A stretch of 64,000 bases of DNA from Parasedimentitalea psychrophila (GTDB lineage: Bacteria > Pseudomonadota > Alphaproteobacteria > Rhodobacterales > Rhodobacteraceae): contig NZ_CP127247.1 in NCBI RefSeq assembly GCF_030285785.1, positions 372,001 through 436,000 of the forward strand. Reading direction: 5' to 3'. The notes under the pieces are model-generated. The model had not been told where the DNA came from and did not search any database. It saw nothing but the letters and a program-made list of their open reading frames with translations. The position numbers and the translations under genes are program-made. Positions 26,119 to 35,134 of the stretch are shown here, piece by piece. The stretch's first letter is position 1. Each line of letters begins with the position of its first letter.

Positions 26119-26967
26119 ATGCCCGCGATAGCAAGAACCATAATTCTAAACAAGCTTCAGGCAATGGTCGAACAACGCCGCCCGATAATTGGCGGCGGTG
26201 CCGGCACCGGACTTTCCGCTAAATCCGAAGAGGCCGGCGGGATCGATCTCATCATCATCTACAATTCAGGACGCTACCGCATGGCCGGGCGTGGGTCTGC
26301 GGCCGGGCTACTGGCCTATGGAAATGCCAATGAAATCGTCAAAGAGATGGCGGTTGAAGTTTTGCCGGTGGTCAAAAACACTCCGGTTCTGGCTGGGGTG
26401 AACGGCACCGATCCCTTTATCCTGATGCCGCAATTTCTAAACGAGCTGAAATCAATGGGCTTTTCCGGCGTCCAGAACTTTCCAACCATTGGTCTGTTTG
26501 ACGGCGCCATGCGGCAAAGCTTCGAGGAAACCGGTATGGGATACGGTCTTGAGGTCGATATGATCGCTCAGGCGCATCAGATTGACCTGCTGACAACGCC
26601 CTATGTATTCAACCCGGAAGAAGCCGGTGCCATGACACAGGCCGGCGCAGATATCATTGTGGCCCACATGGGGGTCACCACGGGCGGAGCCATTGGCGCC
26701 ACATCGGCAAAATCACTGGACGATTGTGTTGGTGAGATTGACGCCATTGCCTCCGCGGCCCGTTCAGTTCGCAACGACGTGATTGTCCTATGCCACGGCG
26801 GCCCGATTTCAATGCCAGACGATGCCGCTTTCATCCTGCAGAACTGTGATCGCTGCCACGGGTTTTACGGGGCCAGTTCAGCGGAACGGCTGCCAGCCGA
26901 GACCGCCATTCGAAAGCAGATCGAGACGTTTAAATCGCTGCAATTCACCCCCAACAATTCCATTTAG
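26119..26967 (+). CDS. Phosphoenolpyruvate hydrolase-like TIM-barrel protein
   Basis: 282 residues from ATG 26119, 7 bases after the UPF0261 gene. Motifs include [43 protein letters not shown] and [11 protein letters not shown], as in the family annotated as PEP hydrolase-like and corresponding to the C-terminal Tm-1 domain. Actual substrate unknown. Co-transcribed with a cupin and an M24 peptidase. Confidence 0.88.
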   Translation: MPAIARTIILNKLQAMVEQRRPIIGGGAGTGLSAKSEEAGGIDLIIIYNSGRYRMAGRGSAAGLLAYGNANEIVKEMAVEVLPVVKNTPVLAGVNGTDPFILMPQFLNELKSMGFSGVQNFPTIGLFDGAMRQSFEETGMGYGLEVDMIAQAHQIDLLTTPYVFNPEEAGAMTQAGADIIVAHMGVTTGGAIGATSAKSLDDCVGEIDAIASAARSVRNDVIVLCHGGPISMPDDAAFILQNCDRCHGFYGASSAERLPAETAIRKQIETFKSLQFTPNNSI

Positions 26968-26979
26968 GAGGCCCCCGCC

Positions 26980-27399
26980 ATGAGCAATATGGACCGTATA
27001 TTTGTATATCCCAATGACGTTGATAACTTTGGCTTTGACTGGGGGCGGCTGGCCCTCACAGTTGGGCCCGAGGTGAATGGTGCCAAACATCTTTCTGCGG
27101 GTGTTGTGTTTGTGCCGCCAGGTCAGGGGCACACCCGTCACAACCATCCGGGCGCCGAAGAACTCATCTTCATCATCAAAGGGAAGGGTGAACAAATGGT
27201 CGAAGACGAGGCAGGCAAGCCGGTCACCCGGCAGGTCGGGCCGGGATGCAGCATATTCATTCCCGAAAGCCGCTTTCACTCCACCCTGAACACCGGCGAA
27301 GAGGCGATGGAAATTTTTGTTGTCTATTCCCCGGCCGGACCAGAATTGGCGCTGCGCGAACTCCCCGATTTTCATCTGATCCCAGCCGCTGACCTTTAG
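26980..27399 (+). CDS. Cupin domain protein
   Basis: 139 residues forming one cupin barrel. Metal ligands are seen in GHTRHNHPGAEELIFI (His, His, Glu) and in the second motif SRFHSTLNTGEE (His). Small single cupins act as dioxygenases, isomerases or lyases, or bind small molecules. Its place in the Tm-1-like operon, after the TIM-barrel gene, suggests processing of the same metabolite. Confidence 0.85.
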   Translation: MSNMDRIFVYPNDVDNFGFDWGRLALTVGPEVNGAKHLSAGVVFVPPGQGHTRHNHPGAEELIFIIKGKGEQMVEDEAGKPVTRQVGPGCSIFIPESRFHSTLNTGEEAMEIFVVYSPAGPELALRELPDFHLIPAADL

Positions 27400-27425
27400 G
27401 CCCTCACGTATTAATGGAGACAACA

Positions 27426-28607
27426 ATGCACACGCCCCCAGCAGCCACGCCGGACGCCCTGCCCTACAGCTTTGAAAAACTTGACGCATTGATGGAAGCT
27501 GCCGGTCTCGACGTGCTGCTCGCCACCTCAAAACACAATGTCCAATATCTGCTGGGTGGCTACAAATTCATTTTTTTCGCAGCCATGGATGCGATCGGCC
27601 ACAGCCGTTACCTGCCTATTTTCATCTATGTGAGGGGAGACGCTGACAAAACCACCTATGTCGCCAACAAGATGGAGAGTGGCGAGCATGAGAACCACCC
27701 GTTCTGGGTCCCCAATTTCCATCCCGTGGCTTGGGGAAGCGTCGATTCCATGCAAATGGCGCTGGCCCATCTGGCCAAGATTGGCATCAGCAAGCCGCGG
27801 ATTGGCATTGAACCTGCTTTTCTTCCGTCCGACTCTCACGTCGCTCTGACCAGCGCGATACCGGATGCCGCGATTTGCGATGCGACCGGCGTTCTGGAAC
27901 GTCTGCGCGCCGTCAAATCCGCCGCCGAGCTTGACCTGTTGCGGCAGGCTTCGAACCACATCACCGACGCGATGCAGACGACAATTTTGGGGTCGCATGA
28001 GGGTGACACAAAGTTTGATATAATTGAGCGACTGCGCCGGGAAGAAACCAACCGCGGGCTTAATTTCGAGTATTGCCTGTTGACACTTGGCACCAGTCAC
28101 AACCGCGCCGCCTCCTCCCAAAAATGGGCCAAAGGCGAGATCCTGTCGATCGACTCCGGTGGCAATCTGAAGGGGTATATTGGTGATATCTGCCGTATGG
28201 GTGTGCTCGGAGAGCCAGACAACGAATTGAAGGATTTGCTGGAGGAAATCGAAATCGTGCAACAGGCCGCATTCTCCAAAGTTGCCGCCGGAACCTTGGG
28301 CAAAGATCTAATTGAACGCGGGCAAAATGTGCTTGCTCAGCAACCAAATGCAGCTTGCACGGATTTTTTTGCGCATGGCATGGGCCTGATCAGCCACGAA
28401 GCACCGTTCCTAATGACCAACCATCCAGTGGCCTACGACGGGATCGATGCGGATAATCCTCTGGAGGCTGGGATGGTGCTGTCCATTGAAACAACAATGC
28501 TCCACCCAAAACGCGGTTTTCTAAAGCTGGAAGATACTTTGGCAGTGACCACTCATGGCTACGAAATGTTTGGCACTGAAGGCCGGGGATGGAACGTGAC
28601 AGAATAA
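27426..28607 (+). CDS. M24 family metallopeptidase (Xaa-Pro aminopeptidase/creatinase-like)
   Basis: 393 residues from ATG 27426, which has GGAG six bases upstream. N-terminal creatinase-like domain, then a pita-bread fold with metal ligands in LSIDSGGNLKGYIGDICRMG (two Asp), FFAHGMGLISHEAP (His), MVLSIETTM (Glu) and KLEDTLAV (Glu). It hydrolyses an Xaa-Pro or amidine/amide C-N bond. Last gene of the Tm-1-like operon. Creatinase-type substrates are possible because homologs of this shape are found in small-molecule catabolism. Confidence 0.9.
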   Translation: MHTPPAATPDALPYSFEKLDALMEAAGLDVLLATSKHNVQYLLGGYKFIFFAAMDAIGHSRYLPIFIYVRGDADKTTYVANKMESGEHENHPFWVPNFHPVAWGSVDSMQMALAHLAKIGISKPRIGIEPAFLPSDSHVALTSAIPDAAICDATGVLERLRAVKSAAELDLLRQASNHITDAMQTTILGSHEGDTKFDIIERLRREETNRGLNFEYCLLTLGTSHNRAASSQKWAKGEILSIDSGGNLKGYIGDICRMGVLGEPDNELKDLLEEIEIVQQAAFSKVAAGTLGKDLIERGQNVLAQQPNAACTDFFAHGMGLISHEAPFLMTNHPVAYDGIDADNPLEAGMVLSIETTMLHPKRGFLKLEDTLAVTTHGYEMFGTEGRGWNVTE

Positions 28608-28677
28608 CGCGAAAAAGGCTGCTGTTAGGCGGAGGCGTAGACCGAGACGGGTTTCTGTCCGGCATGGCTGGGAATTC

Positions 28678-28893
28678 TCAGCCCGGTTCAGGCGCGGTCT
28701 TCATCATCCCGTCCCTGCGTGGATTGCCAATGCAATAATGGTATTCCATTGGGATATACACCCAGGGGTAATTGTCAGGTCCAGTCGCCTCCTGTAGCAG
28801 CACCCGGGTCTTGGGATCTTCATTCTTCTGGTTGGCCAAAACGCAGCCTGCGGTGCCTGCTCTAATGATAATATGGACAGTCTCCCCATCAAG
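28678..28893 (-). pseudogene. 5' fragment of a GMC oxidoreductase (choline dehydrogenase-like)
   Basis: On the minus strand one frame reads AGTAGCVLANQKNEDPKTRV, then DNYPWVYIPMEYHYCIGNPR and MMKTAPEPG before a stop. This is the FAD-binding start of a choline dehydrogenase-type GMC enzyme, already altered at the first glycine (IIIRAG for IVGAG). It ends at a junction with an IS6-type sequence (GCTGAGAATTCCCAGC, 28666-28681). It fills most of the gap between the M24 peptidase and the dehydrogenase gene. Confidence 0.8.
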
Positions 28894-28927
28894 AGGCTGC
28901 GCCTGCGTCTCAGTCTTTGATGGGGAG
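28882..28927. repeat. 11-bp inverted repeat downstream of the dehydrogenase gene
   Basis: CTCCCCATCAA (28882-28892) and TTGATGGGGAG (28917-28927) are perfect inverted copies with a 24-base loop, starting 8 bases beyond the dehydrogenase stop. No T-run follows in the direction of transcription. It could be a 3' stem of the long polyol operon or a scar at the edge of the GMC fragment. Confidence 0.5.
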
Positions 28928-28934
28928 TATGGGG

Positions 28935-29945
28935 TCAGTATTTGATGACAAGTTTGCCGATCATTGCACCAGTCTCGATAATCTTATGCGCCTGCTTCAC
29001 GACATCTGCTGACAGCCCGTTCAAAACCTGTGTTTGGGTGGTGACCAACTGACCATTGTCAATCATCGCAGCAACTCGCGCCAGAATTTTGCCCTGTTCG
29101 GCCATATCAGAAGTCCCAAAAAGAGATCGCGTGAACATCAGTTCCCACATCAAGCCAACCGACTTGCCCTGCAGTTTTGAGATGTCCAGCTTCTCGTCGG
29201 TTTCAACGATGGTGCCGATCCGACCCTGCGGCGCGACCAACTCGCACATGGCATCCCAATGCTGGGCAGTATCGGCATATTGAGTGATGTAGTCCACATG
29301 TTCATGGCCGGTGGCACGGGTACTGGCGATCAGATCACGGTGGTTCACCACCTCATGGGCTCCCATTTTGCGGCACCAGGCCTCGGTTTCCGGGCGCGAG
29401 GCCGTGGCAATCACCGTCAGCCCAGTCAATTGACGCGCCAATTGGGTGGTAATCGACCCGACACCACCAGCCCCGCCGATGACCAGCAGGCTGCCCTCTG
29501 CCGCACCCGTGGACACGCAAAGCCGGTCAAACAACATCTCCCAAGCAGTGAGAGAGGTGAGTGGCATGGCAGCTGCCGCTTCTGGTGCAACCGATTTTGG
29601 GGCCAAGCTGGCGATGCGTGCGTCGACGCATTGCAGCGTTGCATAAGAGCCCGGACGGTTGGCGTCGCCAGCGTACCAGACCCGGTCGCCCACACTAAAC
29701 CCGGACACGTCAGCCCCAAGCTCACGGACGATACCAACCGCGTCATAGCCGACCAGAAATGGTTCTGGATGCGGTTGATCAACAGCGGTGCGAAGGCGGC
29801 GCTTGGCATCGGCAGGGTTGATTGAAATCGCCTCGATCTCGACCAGCAGATCCTGCGCCAATGGCTGCGGATCAGGCAGATCCACGTCAAACAGGCTTTG
29901 CGGGTCGTCGATGGGCAGTGAATGGGTAAAGCCAACAGCTTTCAT
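28935..29945 (-). CDS. Zinc-type alcohol dehydrogenase / quinone oxidoreductase family protein
   Basis: 336 residues of the medium-chain dehydrogenase fold. NADP site VIGGAGGVGSITTQLARQL, GYDAVGIVRELG, and a C-terminal KLVIKY end as in the ZADH / YhfP-like group. The structural-zinc cysteines are absent, so it is probably a zinc-free quinone or enal reductase. Last gene of the ten-gene minus-strand operon; it may remove an aldehyde or enal product of the pathway. Confidence 0.85.
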   Translation of the reverse strand: MKAVGFTHSLPIDDPQSLFDVDLPDPQPLAQDLLVEIEAISINPADAKRRLRTAVDQPHPEPFLVGYDAVGIVRELGADVSGFSVGDRVWYAGDANRPGSYATLQCVDARIASLAPKSVAPEAAAAMPLTSLTAWEMLFDRLCVSTGAAEGSLLVIGGAGGVGSITTQLARQLTGLTVIATASRPETEAWCRKMGAHEVVNHRDLIASTRATGHEHVDYITQYADTAQHWDAMCELVAPQGRIGTIVETDEKLDISKLQGKSVGLMWELMFTRSLFGTSDMAEQGKILARVAAMIDNGQLVTTQTQVLNGLSADVVKQAHKIIETGAMIGKLVIKY

Positions 29946-29991
29946 GTCATATCTTTCTGATTTTGCGGTATTTCCGCATTTGGTTTGGCAG

Positions 29992-31521
29992 TCATTTGGA
30001 AGAAGTCAGACCGCGCGCCGCATTTAGGCGAGCCCAGAACGGGGCCATGGCCGTGGCCAGATCGGTGAAAGCTAAATAGCGTTCCCGATAGTGTTCCGAC
30101 ATCGCAGTGTCCGGTGCGTAGTGCCGGTCTGATGCGGTCATTTGCCCTACTGCACCGTCGTAATCAACGAACAGCCCAGCACCGATACCGGCGGCGATGG
30201 CCGCGCCCAATGCCCCAGTTTCCTGCGCCTTGGCGACCGTCACCGGGATGCCCAAAATGTCGGCAAACATCTGTGGCCAAATTGGGCTGCGGGACCCTCC
30301 GCCCGACAGAATGGCCCGGTCAAAGCGCACACCGGCTTGCCCCAGTACGTCGATATGGCGTTTGTGCTCAAAGGCCACACCTTCGAACAAGGCCCGCAAC
30401 AAATGGCCCTCGCCGTGCCACCCAGCTATGCCGTAATAGCCCGCGCGATGGTCAGCACCCTGGCCTGATCCATAAAGATACGGATGGTAAAACGGGTCGT
30501 CCGCCGCCGGTGTGACCGAGGCGACCAATGCGTTGCAATGGCCAAAGGGATCGTCATGGTGAATGTCCCGCTCGACCAACTCACGGGCATACCATTCCAG
30601 ATTGGCCGCCGAGGTCGCACTGGCTTCGATATTGATGAACCGGTCTGCGGCAAAGCCTGCGACCATAAAAACACTCTCGTCACTCACAGGGGCTTCGGAC
30701 AGTACCTGATTGATGCTCCAGGTGCCAGCAATGATACTGGCCTGGCCGTTTTCGACAACTCCCGAGCCAAGGGCGCTGGCCACAACGTCAAACAAACCAC
30801 CGACAACCGGGGTTCCGGCTGCAAGCCCCGTTTCTGCCGCCGCCTGTTCGCTGATACCACCCACAACTTCGTCGGGGCGCACCAGATCGGGCAACATGGA
30901 TTTGGCGTCAGTCAGCCCGTACCGTGCCAAAAGCCCGTCGTCATAGGTCAGATCGGGCATTCTCAGCAGACCGCAGCCGGACATGTCCGACAGATCCGAG
31001 ACGCGGCGGCCGGTCAGCTGAAAGGTGATGAAATCCTTGCACAGAAAAACCGTACCGATCTGACTGTAAATCTCAGGCTGGTGGCGTTTGACCCAAGCCA
31101 GAAGGCTGGGTGTTTGCGACGGCCAGGGTTTTTGCAGGCAGATCGCGTGCAAGGCGCGACCATTTTCCCCGGCGGCCAGTTCCGCCGAAATATCGGCCGC
31201 CCGGCTGTCCAGCGATTGCACGGCCAACAGCGGTGCGCCGGCCTTGTCCAGCAAATAGAGCCCATTGCCATGTCCCGCGCAGCCAATGGCAGCGATCTGC
31301 TCCGCCGCAATGCCCGCTTTGTCCAGGCAGTCGCGGATCACTGTCGCCGCATTGCGCCACAGCTCACGCAGGCTGCGCTCAACATGGCCAGGTGCCGGGG
31401 TTTCAGATTGCCCATCCAGCGCCGAAGTGGCGACCTGCTGACCGTGAAGGTCAAACAGAACCGCCTTGATCACCGTGTTGCCTGCATCCAGTCCCAGAAG
31501 ATACTTTTGTCGATCAGGCAT
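29992..31521 (-). CDS. FGGY carbohydrate kinase
   Basis: 509 residues. First-domain phosphate loop LGLDAGNTVIKAVLFD, FGGY-type second domain with SGGGSRSPIWPQMFADILGIPV and ETGALGAAIAAGIGAG. FGGY kinases of this length act on pentuloses, glycerol, erythritol or related polyols. Next to a GlpD-like dehydrogenase it most resembles an alditol kinase such as the erythritol kinase of rhizobia. Overlaps the aldolase gene by 8 bases. Confidence 0.9.
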   Translation of the reverse strand: MPDRQKYLLGLDAGNTVIKAVLFDLHGQQVATSALDGQSETPAPGHVERSLRELWRNAATVIRDCLDKAGIAAEQIAAIGCAGHGNGLYLLDKAGAPLLAVQSLDSRAADISAELAAGENGRALHAICLQKPWPSQTPSLLAWVKRHQPEIYSQIGTVFLCKDFITFQLTGRRVSDLSDMSGCGLLRMPDLTYDDGLLARYGLTDAKSMLPDLVRPDEVVGGISEQAAAETGLAAGTPVVGGLFDVVASALGSGVVENGQASIIAGTWSINQVLSEAPVSDESVFMVAGFAADRFINIEASATSAANLEWYARELVERDIHHDDPFGHCNALVASVTPAADDPFYHPYLYGSGQGADHRAGYYGIAGWHGEGHLLRALFEGVAFEHKRHIDVLGQAGVRFDRAILSGGGSRSPIWPQMFADILGIPVTVAKAQETGALGAAIAAGIGAGLFVDYDGAVGQMTASDRHYAPDTAMSEHYRERYLAFTDLATAMAPFWARLNAARGLTSSK

Positions 31522-32356
31522 TTTGATAAATCTCCCAGGCTTCTTCGCCTGACGCCCCCTTGTGGATCATCGCCATCAGCGCGGCGACCACAGCTTTTGG
31601 GTTATCATGCTGATAGATGTTGCGGCCATAGACCATGCCCTTGGCCCCTTGGCCGATTAATGCGGCGGATTTGGTCAGCACGGTTTTCAGGTCTTCTTTG
31701 CCGCCGCCCCGCACCAGAACCGGCACCCGTGCGGCCTCGACCACGCGGTGAAAGTCCTCGGCATGTTCGGTTGGGTCCGCCTTGATGATGTCAGCCCCCA
31801 TTTCACTGGCCAGCCGCGTCAATGTGACGATCTTGTCGGCATTGCCGTCGACCTGATAACCACCGCGAACATCATTGGGCAGCATCACCAGCGGTTCGAT
31901 CATCAGCGGCATACCGTATTTGAGGCAGGCAGCCCGCACCTTTGAGATGTTCTCGACGCATTGGCGGAACAACTCGGGCTCGTCCGGCAACATGAACAGG
32001 TTCACCACCACTGCTGCCGCATCCATTTCAAGCGCACCGATGATCGGCTCGTCCGCATTTTGCAGCAGAGACCACATCACCCGGTGGCGCTGATCGTTAT
32101 AAGGATTGCCCATGTCGATGCGCATCACCAGCGCCGGTTTGTCTTTCTCAGGCCGATCTTGCAGCAGGTCAGCCTGACCATATGCCATCTGGATCGCATC
32201 CGGACGGGCATCGACCAGCGTATTCACAACACTGCCCATATCCTCCAGCCCAACCAAAAAGCTGGGCTCGTTGCAGACCCCGTGATCAATGGCGACATCC
32301 AGGCAGCCCCCATTGGTGAACATCCGGTTCATCCGGGCCTTGGTGCTGATACGCAT
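31514..32356 (-). CDS. Class I aldolase of the DeoC/LsrF/FbaB type
   Basis: 280 residues from ATG 32356 (MRISTKARMNRMF), with AAGGA upstream; a start at 32371, overlapping the stop of the next gene (ATGA), is also possible. The TIM-barrel has VAIDHGVCNEP, DIIKADPTEHAEDFH (Schiff-base lysine candidate) and VLVRGGGKED. The family contains class I fructose-bisphosphate aldolase and LsrF. It probably cleaves the keto-phosphate made by the kinase and dehydrogenase. Confidence 0.82.
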   Translation of the reverse strand: MRISTKARMNRMFTNGGCLDVAIDHGVCNEPSFLVGLEDMGSVVNTLVDARPDAIQMAYGQADLLQDRPEKDKPALVMRIDMGNPYNDQRHRVMWSLLQNADEPIIGALEMDAAAVVVNLFMLPDEPELFRQCVENISKVRAACLKYGMPLMIEPLVMLPNDVRGGYQVDGNADKIVTLTRLASEMGADIIKADPTEHAEDFHRVVEAARVPVLVRGGGKEDLKTVLTKSAALIGQGAKGMVYGRNIYQHDNPKAVVAALMAMIHKGASGEEAWEIYQNA

Positions 32357-32367
32357 TGTCTGTTCCT

Positions 32368-34080
32368 TCATTTTGATCGGTTTGCCAGCGTTTGCGGACA
32401 AACGCCGTGATACTCGCCCAGCTCTGAAATCAGAGAGGCTGTTTCTTTGTTCTGGCGCGCCGCATCCCAACCCAGACATTTGGCGGCAATCGCTGCAACG
32501 CGTGAGATAATGTCAGAAGACACCTGCCCCGTGATCGCCAGGCTGGTACGGCGCAGAATAATGTCCGCAAGGTGAACTATGCGCTCCGACCGGATCAGAT
32601 AGGTAATTTCTGCAACCGAGTATGCGCAATTGGGCACTAAATCGGAGTCCTCTGGGAACTCTTCGCATGCCGTCAGAACCAAGTGCGCATTGCTGCCATA
32701 GAGATCCAGCACATGGCGGGCGCGTTTCGGCGATACACCGAACTTGGCGCAGGTCTCGGCAACCCAACTGAGCGTGTCTTCTGGATAGTCCCGACCACCA
32801 CCGATCGGCATGCTCAACGTGTGGCAAACACGGGACCTGCCAAGCTCATGCAACACATCATCCGTGGTCTGCTCGGCAAAAGCACGGAACGTCGTCCATT
32901 TGCCACCGACCATGCAGAACTGCGGAACCGGTCCATCCAGCCTTTTGACAAAATGCCCGCGCGAGATCCGCCCGGTGAATTCCTGATCGCTTTTGGGCAG
33001 CGGTCGGATGCCGCTGTAGCTGAAAACGATTTGCGAAGGGGTGACAGAGATATCCGGAAACACACCGCCCAACGACTGCAGGATGTAAGATGTTTCCTCA
33101 TCCTCGCAGCGTGTTCTACCGGGGGCAGCAACCCGGATATCCGTCGCCCCGACCAGCACGTTCGACAGATAGGGAAATAGGATGCAAACCCGCCCGTCGG
33201 AGTTCTCATAGAAAATCATATGCCCGCCCAAAGCATCTCTCAACTCGGGACTATCGATCATCAGGTGCGAGCCTTTGGTGCCCTCAACCATTGGCTTTAA
33301 GGCGTCATACTGCCCCGGAAGCTGCGCGGCGGTTACATCCACCCAGGCGCCGGTGGCGTTGACAATGGCCTTGGTAGAAACCGGCCAGATGGCGCCGGAT
33401 TCAGTGTCTTTCAGAGTCAGTGTCGTATCGTCGTTCGCCGTCAGGCAGACATAATTCAATGCAATAGAATCCGGATTGGCCGCCTCGCTGTCCTCCAGCA
33501 ATTCAAGGCCCAGCCGCTCGGGATGGCTGATCCAGGCGTCATAATAGGTGGCCGTAAACCGCGTGTCCTTGCGCAGCTGCGGCCATTGCTTGCGTGTTTT
33601 GCGAGGTCCCTGGAAATCATGGGTCGGAAGTACACGGCGACGGCGCGTCACCCAGTCATACAGCGTCAGGCCAGCCTTGATCATCAACGCCCCGCGTTCG
33701 GCTGGCTGGGTGCGCAAATTCAGGAAATTTGCGACGCTGTTCATGACGCCGGAAAACACTGAGCGGATCGGTACTGTTGTGGGCAGCGGCCGCACCATAT
33801 GGGGGGCGTTTTGCAATAACGCGTCCCGCTCCTGCAAGGACTCGCGCACCAGTGAGAATTCACCATTTTCCAGATAGCGCAATCCGCCGTGGATCATTCT
33901 GGATGGGGCGGCGCTGCAGCCGGAGCAATAATCGTTCTGTTCGACCAGTAATACCCGCAACCCCTGCAGGGAAAGTTCGCGAAATACTCCGATGCCATTG
34001 ATACCGCCGCCAACGACGATCACGTCGAAGGCACCGTTATCGGCAATTCTGGAAAATCTCTGGTCTCTGTCGTTAGGCAT
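32368..34080 (-). CDS. GlpD-like FAD-dependent glycerol/alditol-phosphate dehydrogenase
   Basis: 570 residues from ATG 34080. FAD site VIVVGGGINGIGVFRELSLQG, then SRMIHGGLRYLENGEFSLVRE, both typical of aerobic GlpD; the SGTSS segment reads SGCSAAPS. A C-terminal DAO_C helical domain follows after GGKWTTFRAFAEQT. It would oxidise an alditol phosphate to a ketose phosphate and pass electrons to quinone. Erythritol-phosphate dehydrogenase EryB is a relative, and a kinase and SorC regulator are present as in ery loci. Confidence 0.88.
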   Translation of the reverse strand: MPNDRDQRFSRIADNGAFDVIVVGGGINGIGVFRELSLQGLRVLLVEQNDYCSGCSAAPSRMIHGGLRYLENGEFSLVRESLQERDALLQNAPHMVRPLPTTVPIRSVFSGVMNSVANFLNLRTQPAERGALMIKAGLTLYDWVTRRRRVLPTHDFQGPRKTRKQWPQLRKDTRFTATYYDAWISHPERLGLELLEDSEAANPDSIALNYVCLTANDDTTLTLKDTESGAIWPVSTKAIVNATGAWVDVTAAQLPGQYDALKPMVEGTKGSHLMIDSPELRDALGGHMIFYENSDGRVCILFPYLSNVLVGATDIRVAAPGRTRCEDEETSYILQSLGGVFPDISVTPSQIVFSYSGIRPLPKSDQEFTGRISRGHFVKRLDGPVPQFCMVGGKWTTFRAFAEQTTDDVLHELGRSRVCHTLSMPIGGGRDYPEDTLSWVAETCAKFGVSPKRARHVLDLYGSNAHLVLTACEEFPEDSDLVPNCAYSVAEITYLIRSERIVHLADIILRRTSLAITGQVSSDIISRVAAIAAKCLGWDAARQNKETASLISELGEYHGVCPQTLANRSK

Positions 34081-34137
34081 ATTTCTACCGTTCACTGACC
34101 GGCGTCAGTGCTTTTCCTTGTTAAGATTTGGCGTTGT

Positions 34138-35133
34138 CTAACCGTCTAGGTTGGTCAGGTGGTTCGCAGCTGCGGTGTTGATTTGTGCGATGTCGTCCTG
34201 GCTAAGAGTGATACGGCCGGCATCAGCATTTTCGATGGCTTGCTCCGGATTGCGTGCGCCACACAAAGAGAACGTTATGCCCGGTTGCTGAAGCGTCCAG
34301 GCGATAATGATTTGCGCGCTGCTGGCATTATGTGCAGCGCAGATTGGCGCGATTGCATCCATCAGCGCGGTGATCTTCTGGCGATTGGCAAGCGAGAACA
34401 ACGGATTATCCTTGCGCAGGTCGTCGCCTTCAAATGTGCGGTCCGGGCCGATTTTTCCGGTGAGCAATCCAAGCGCCAGCGACGAATAGCTGAGCACAGA
34501 AATTCCGTTGCTTTGACATATCGGCAAGAGGTCAGCCTCAATGACACGGTGCACCATGCTGAACTGTTCCTGAATGCAATCAATCTGTCCGGCAGCAATA
34601 TAGGCGTTGAGATCCTCTACTGACAGGTTACTGGCACCCGTTGCCCTGATTTTACCCTGAGATTTCAATGCCAGCATGGCCTCGAGCGTTTCATCGATAG
34701 GCGTCGTCGGATCCTGCCAATGGGTGATGAAGACATCCAGATGGTCAGTCCCCAACCGCTTCAGGCTTTGCTCGACCTCATAGATAATCGAATCCTTACC
34801 CAGATATCGATGGACCGGCTTGTCCTGCTGATCAAAGAAATGATTGCCCTTCTGGCTGTGCCAGACCAACCCGCATTTTGAGACCAGCACCACTTGATCG
34901 CGCCGACCCTTCAAGGCTTTGCCAACAATCTCTTCCGAGCGCCCCATGCCGTAGGCCGGTGCGGTGTCGACCAAGGTGATCCCGGCGTCAATCGAGGCTT
35001 GTATGGCCGCGACAGAGGCATCCTCGTCGGTGCCACCCCACATCCAGCCGCCAATAGCCCATGTGCCAAGACCGACACCACTGGCCTTGACGCCGGACTT
35101 GCCGATTTCCCGTGTTAACATTTCACTGCTCAT
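34138..35133 (-). CDS. Aldo/keto reductase
   Basis: 331 residues from ATG 35133, which has GGAGGG upstream. An (alpha/beta)8 oxidoreductase with Asp in LVDTAPAYGMGRSEEIVG, lysine in VLVSKCGLVW and histidine in VFITHWQDPTTP, the AKR tetrad. NADPH-binding C-terminal loop present. Placed between the SorC regulator and the GlpD-like gene. It probably reduces an aldehyde released by the aldolase, or interconverts the free sugar and polyol. Confidence 0.9.
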   Translation of the reverse strand: MSSEMLTREIGKSGVKASGVGLGTWAIGGWMWGGTDEDASVAAIQASIDAGITLVDTAPAYGMGRSEEIVGKALKGRRDQVVLVSKCGLVWHSQKGNHFFDQQDKPVHRYLGKDSIIYEVEQSLKRLGTDHLDVFITHWQDPTTPIDETLEAMLALKSQGKIRATGASNLSVEDLNAYIAAGQIDCIQEQFSMVHRVIEADLLPICQSNGISVLSYSSLALGLLTGKIGPDRTFEGDDLRKDNPLFSLANRQKITALMDAIAPICAAHNASSAQIIIAWTLQQPGITFSLCGARNPEQAIENADAGRITLSQDDIAQINTAAANHLTNLDG

Positions 35134-35134
35134 T

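Noticed and set aside
28647-28666. CATGCCGGACAG as a mini-element copy
   Set aside because: Matches the left end of copy G, but no second stem arm or GAGAGGG end follows; the similarity is mostly to the shared IS6-type flank.
28882-28927. Inverted repeat as a Rho-independent terminator
   Set aside because: The loop is 24 bases and no U-run follows on the minus strand.
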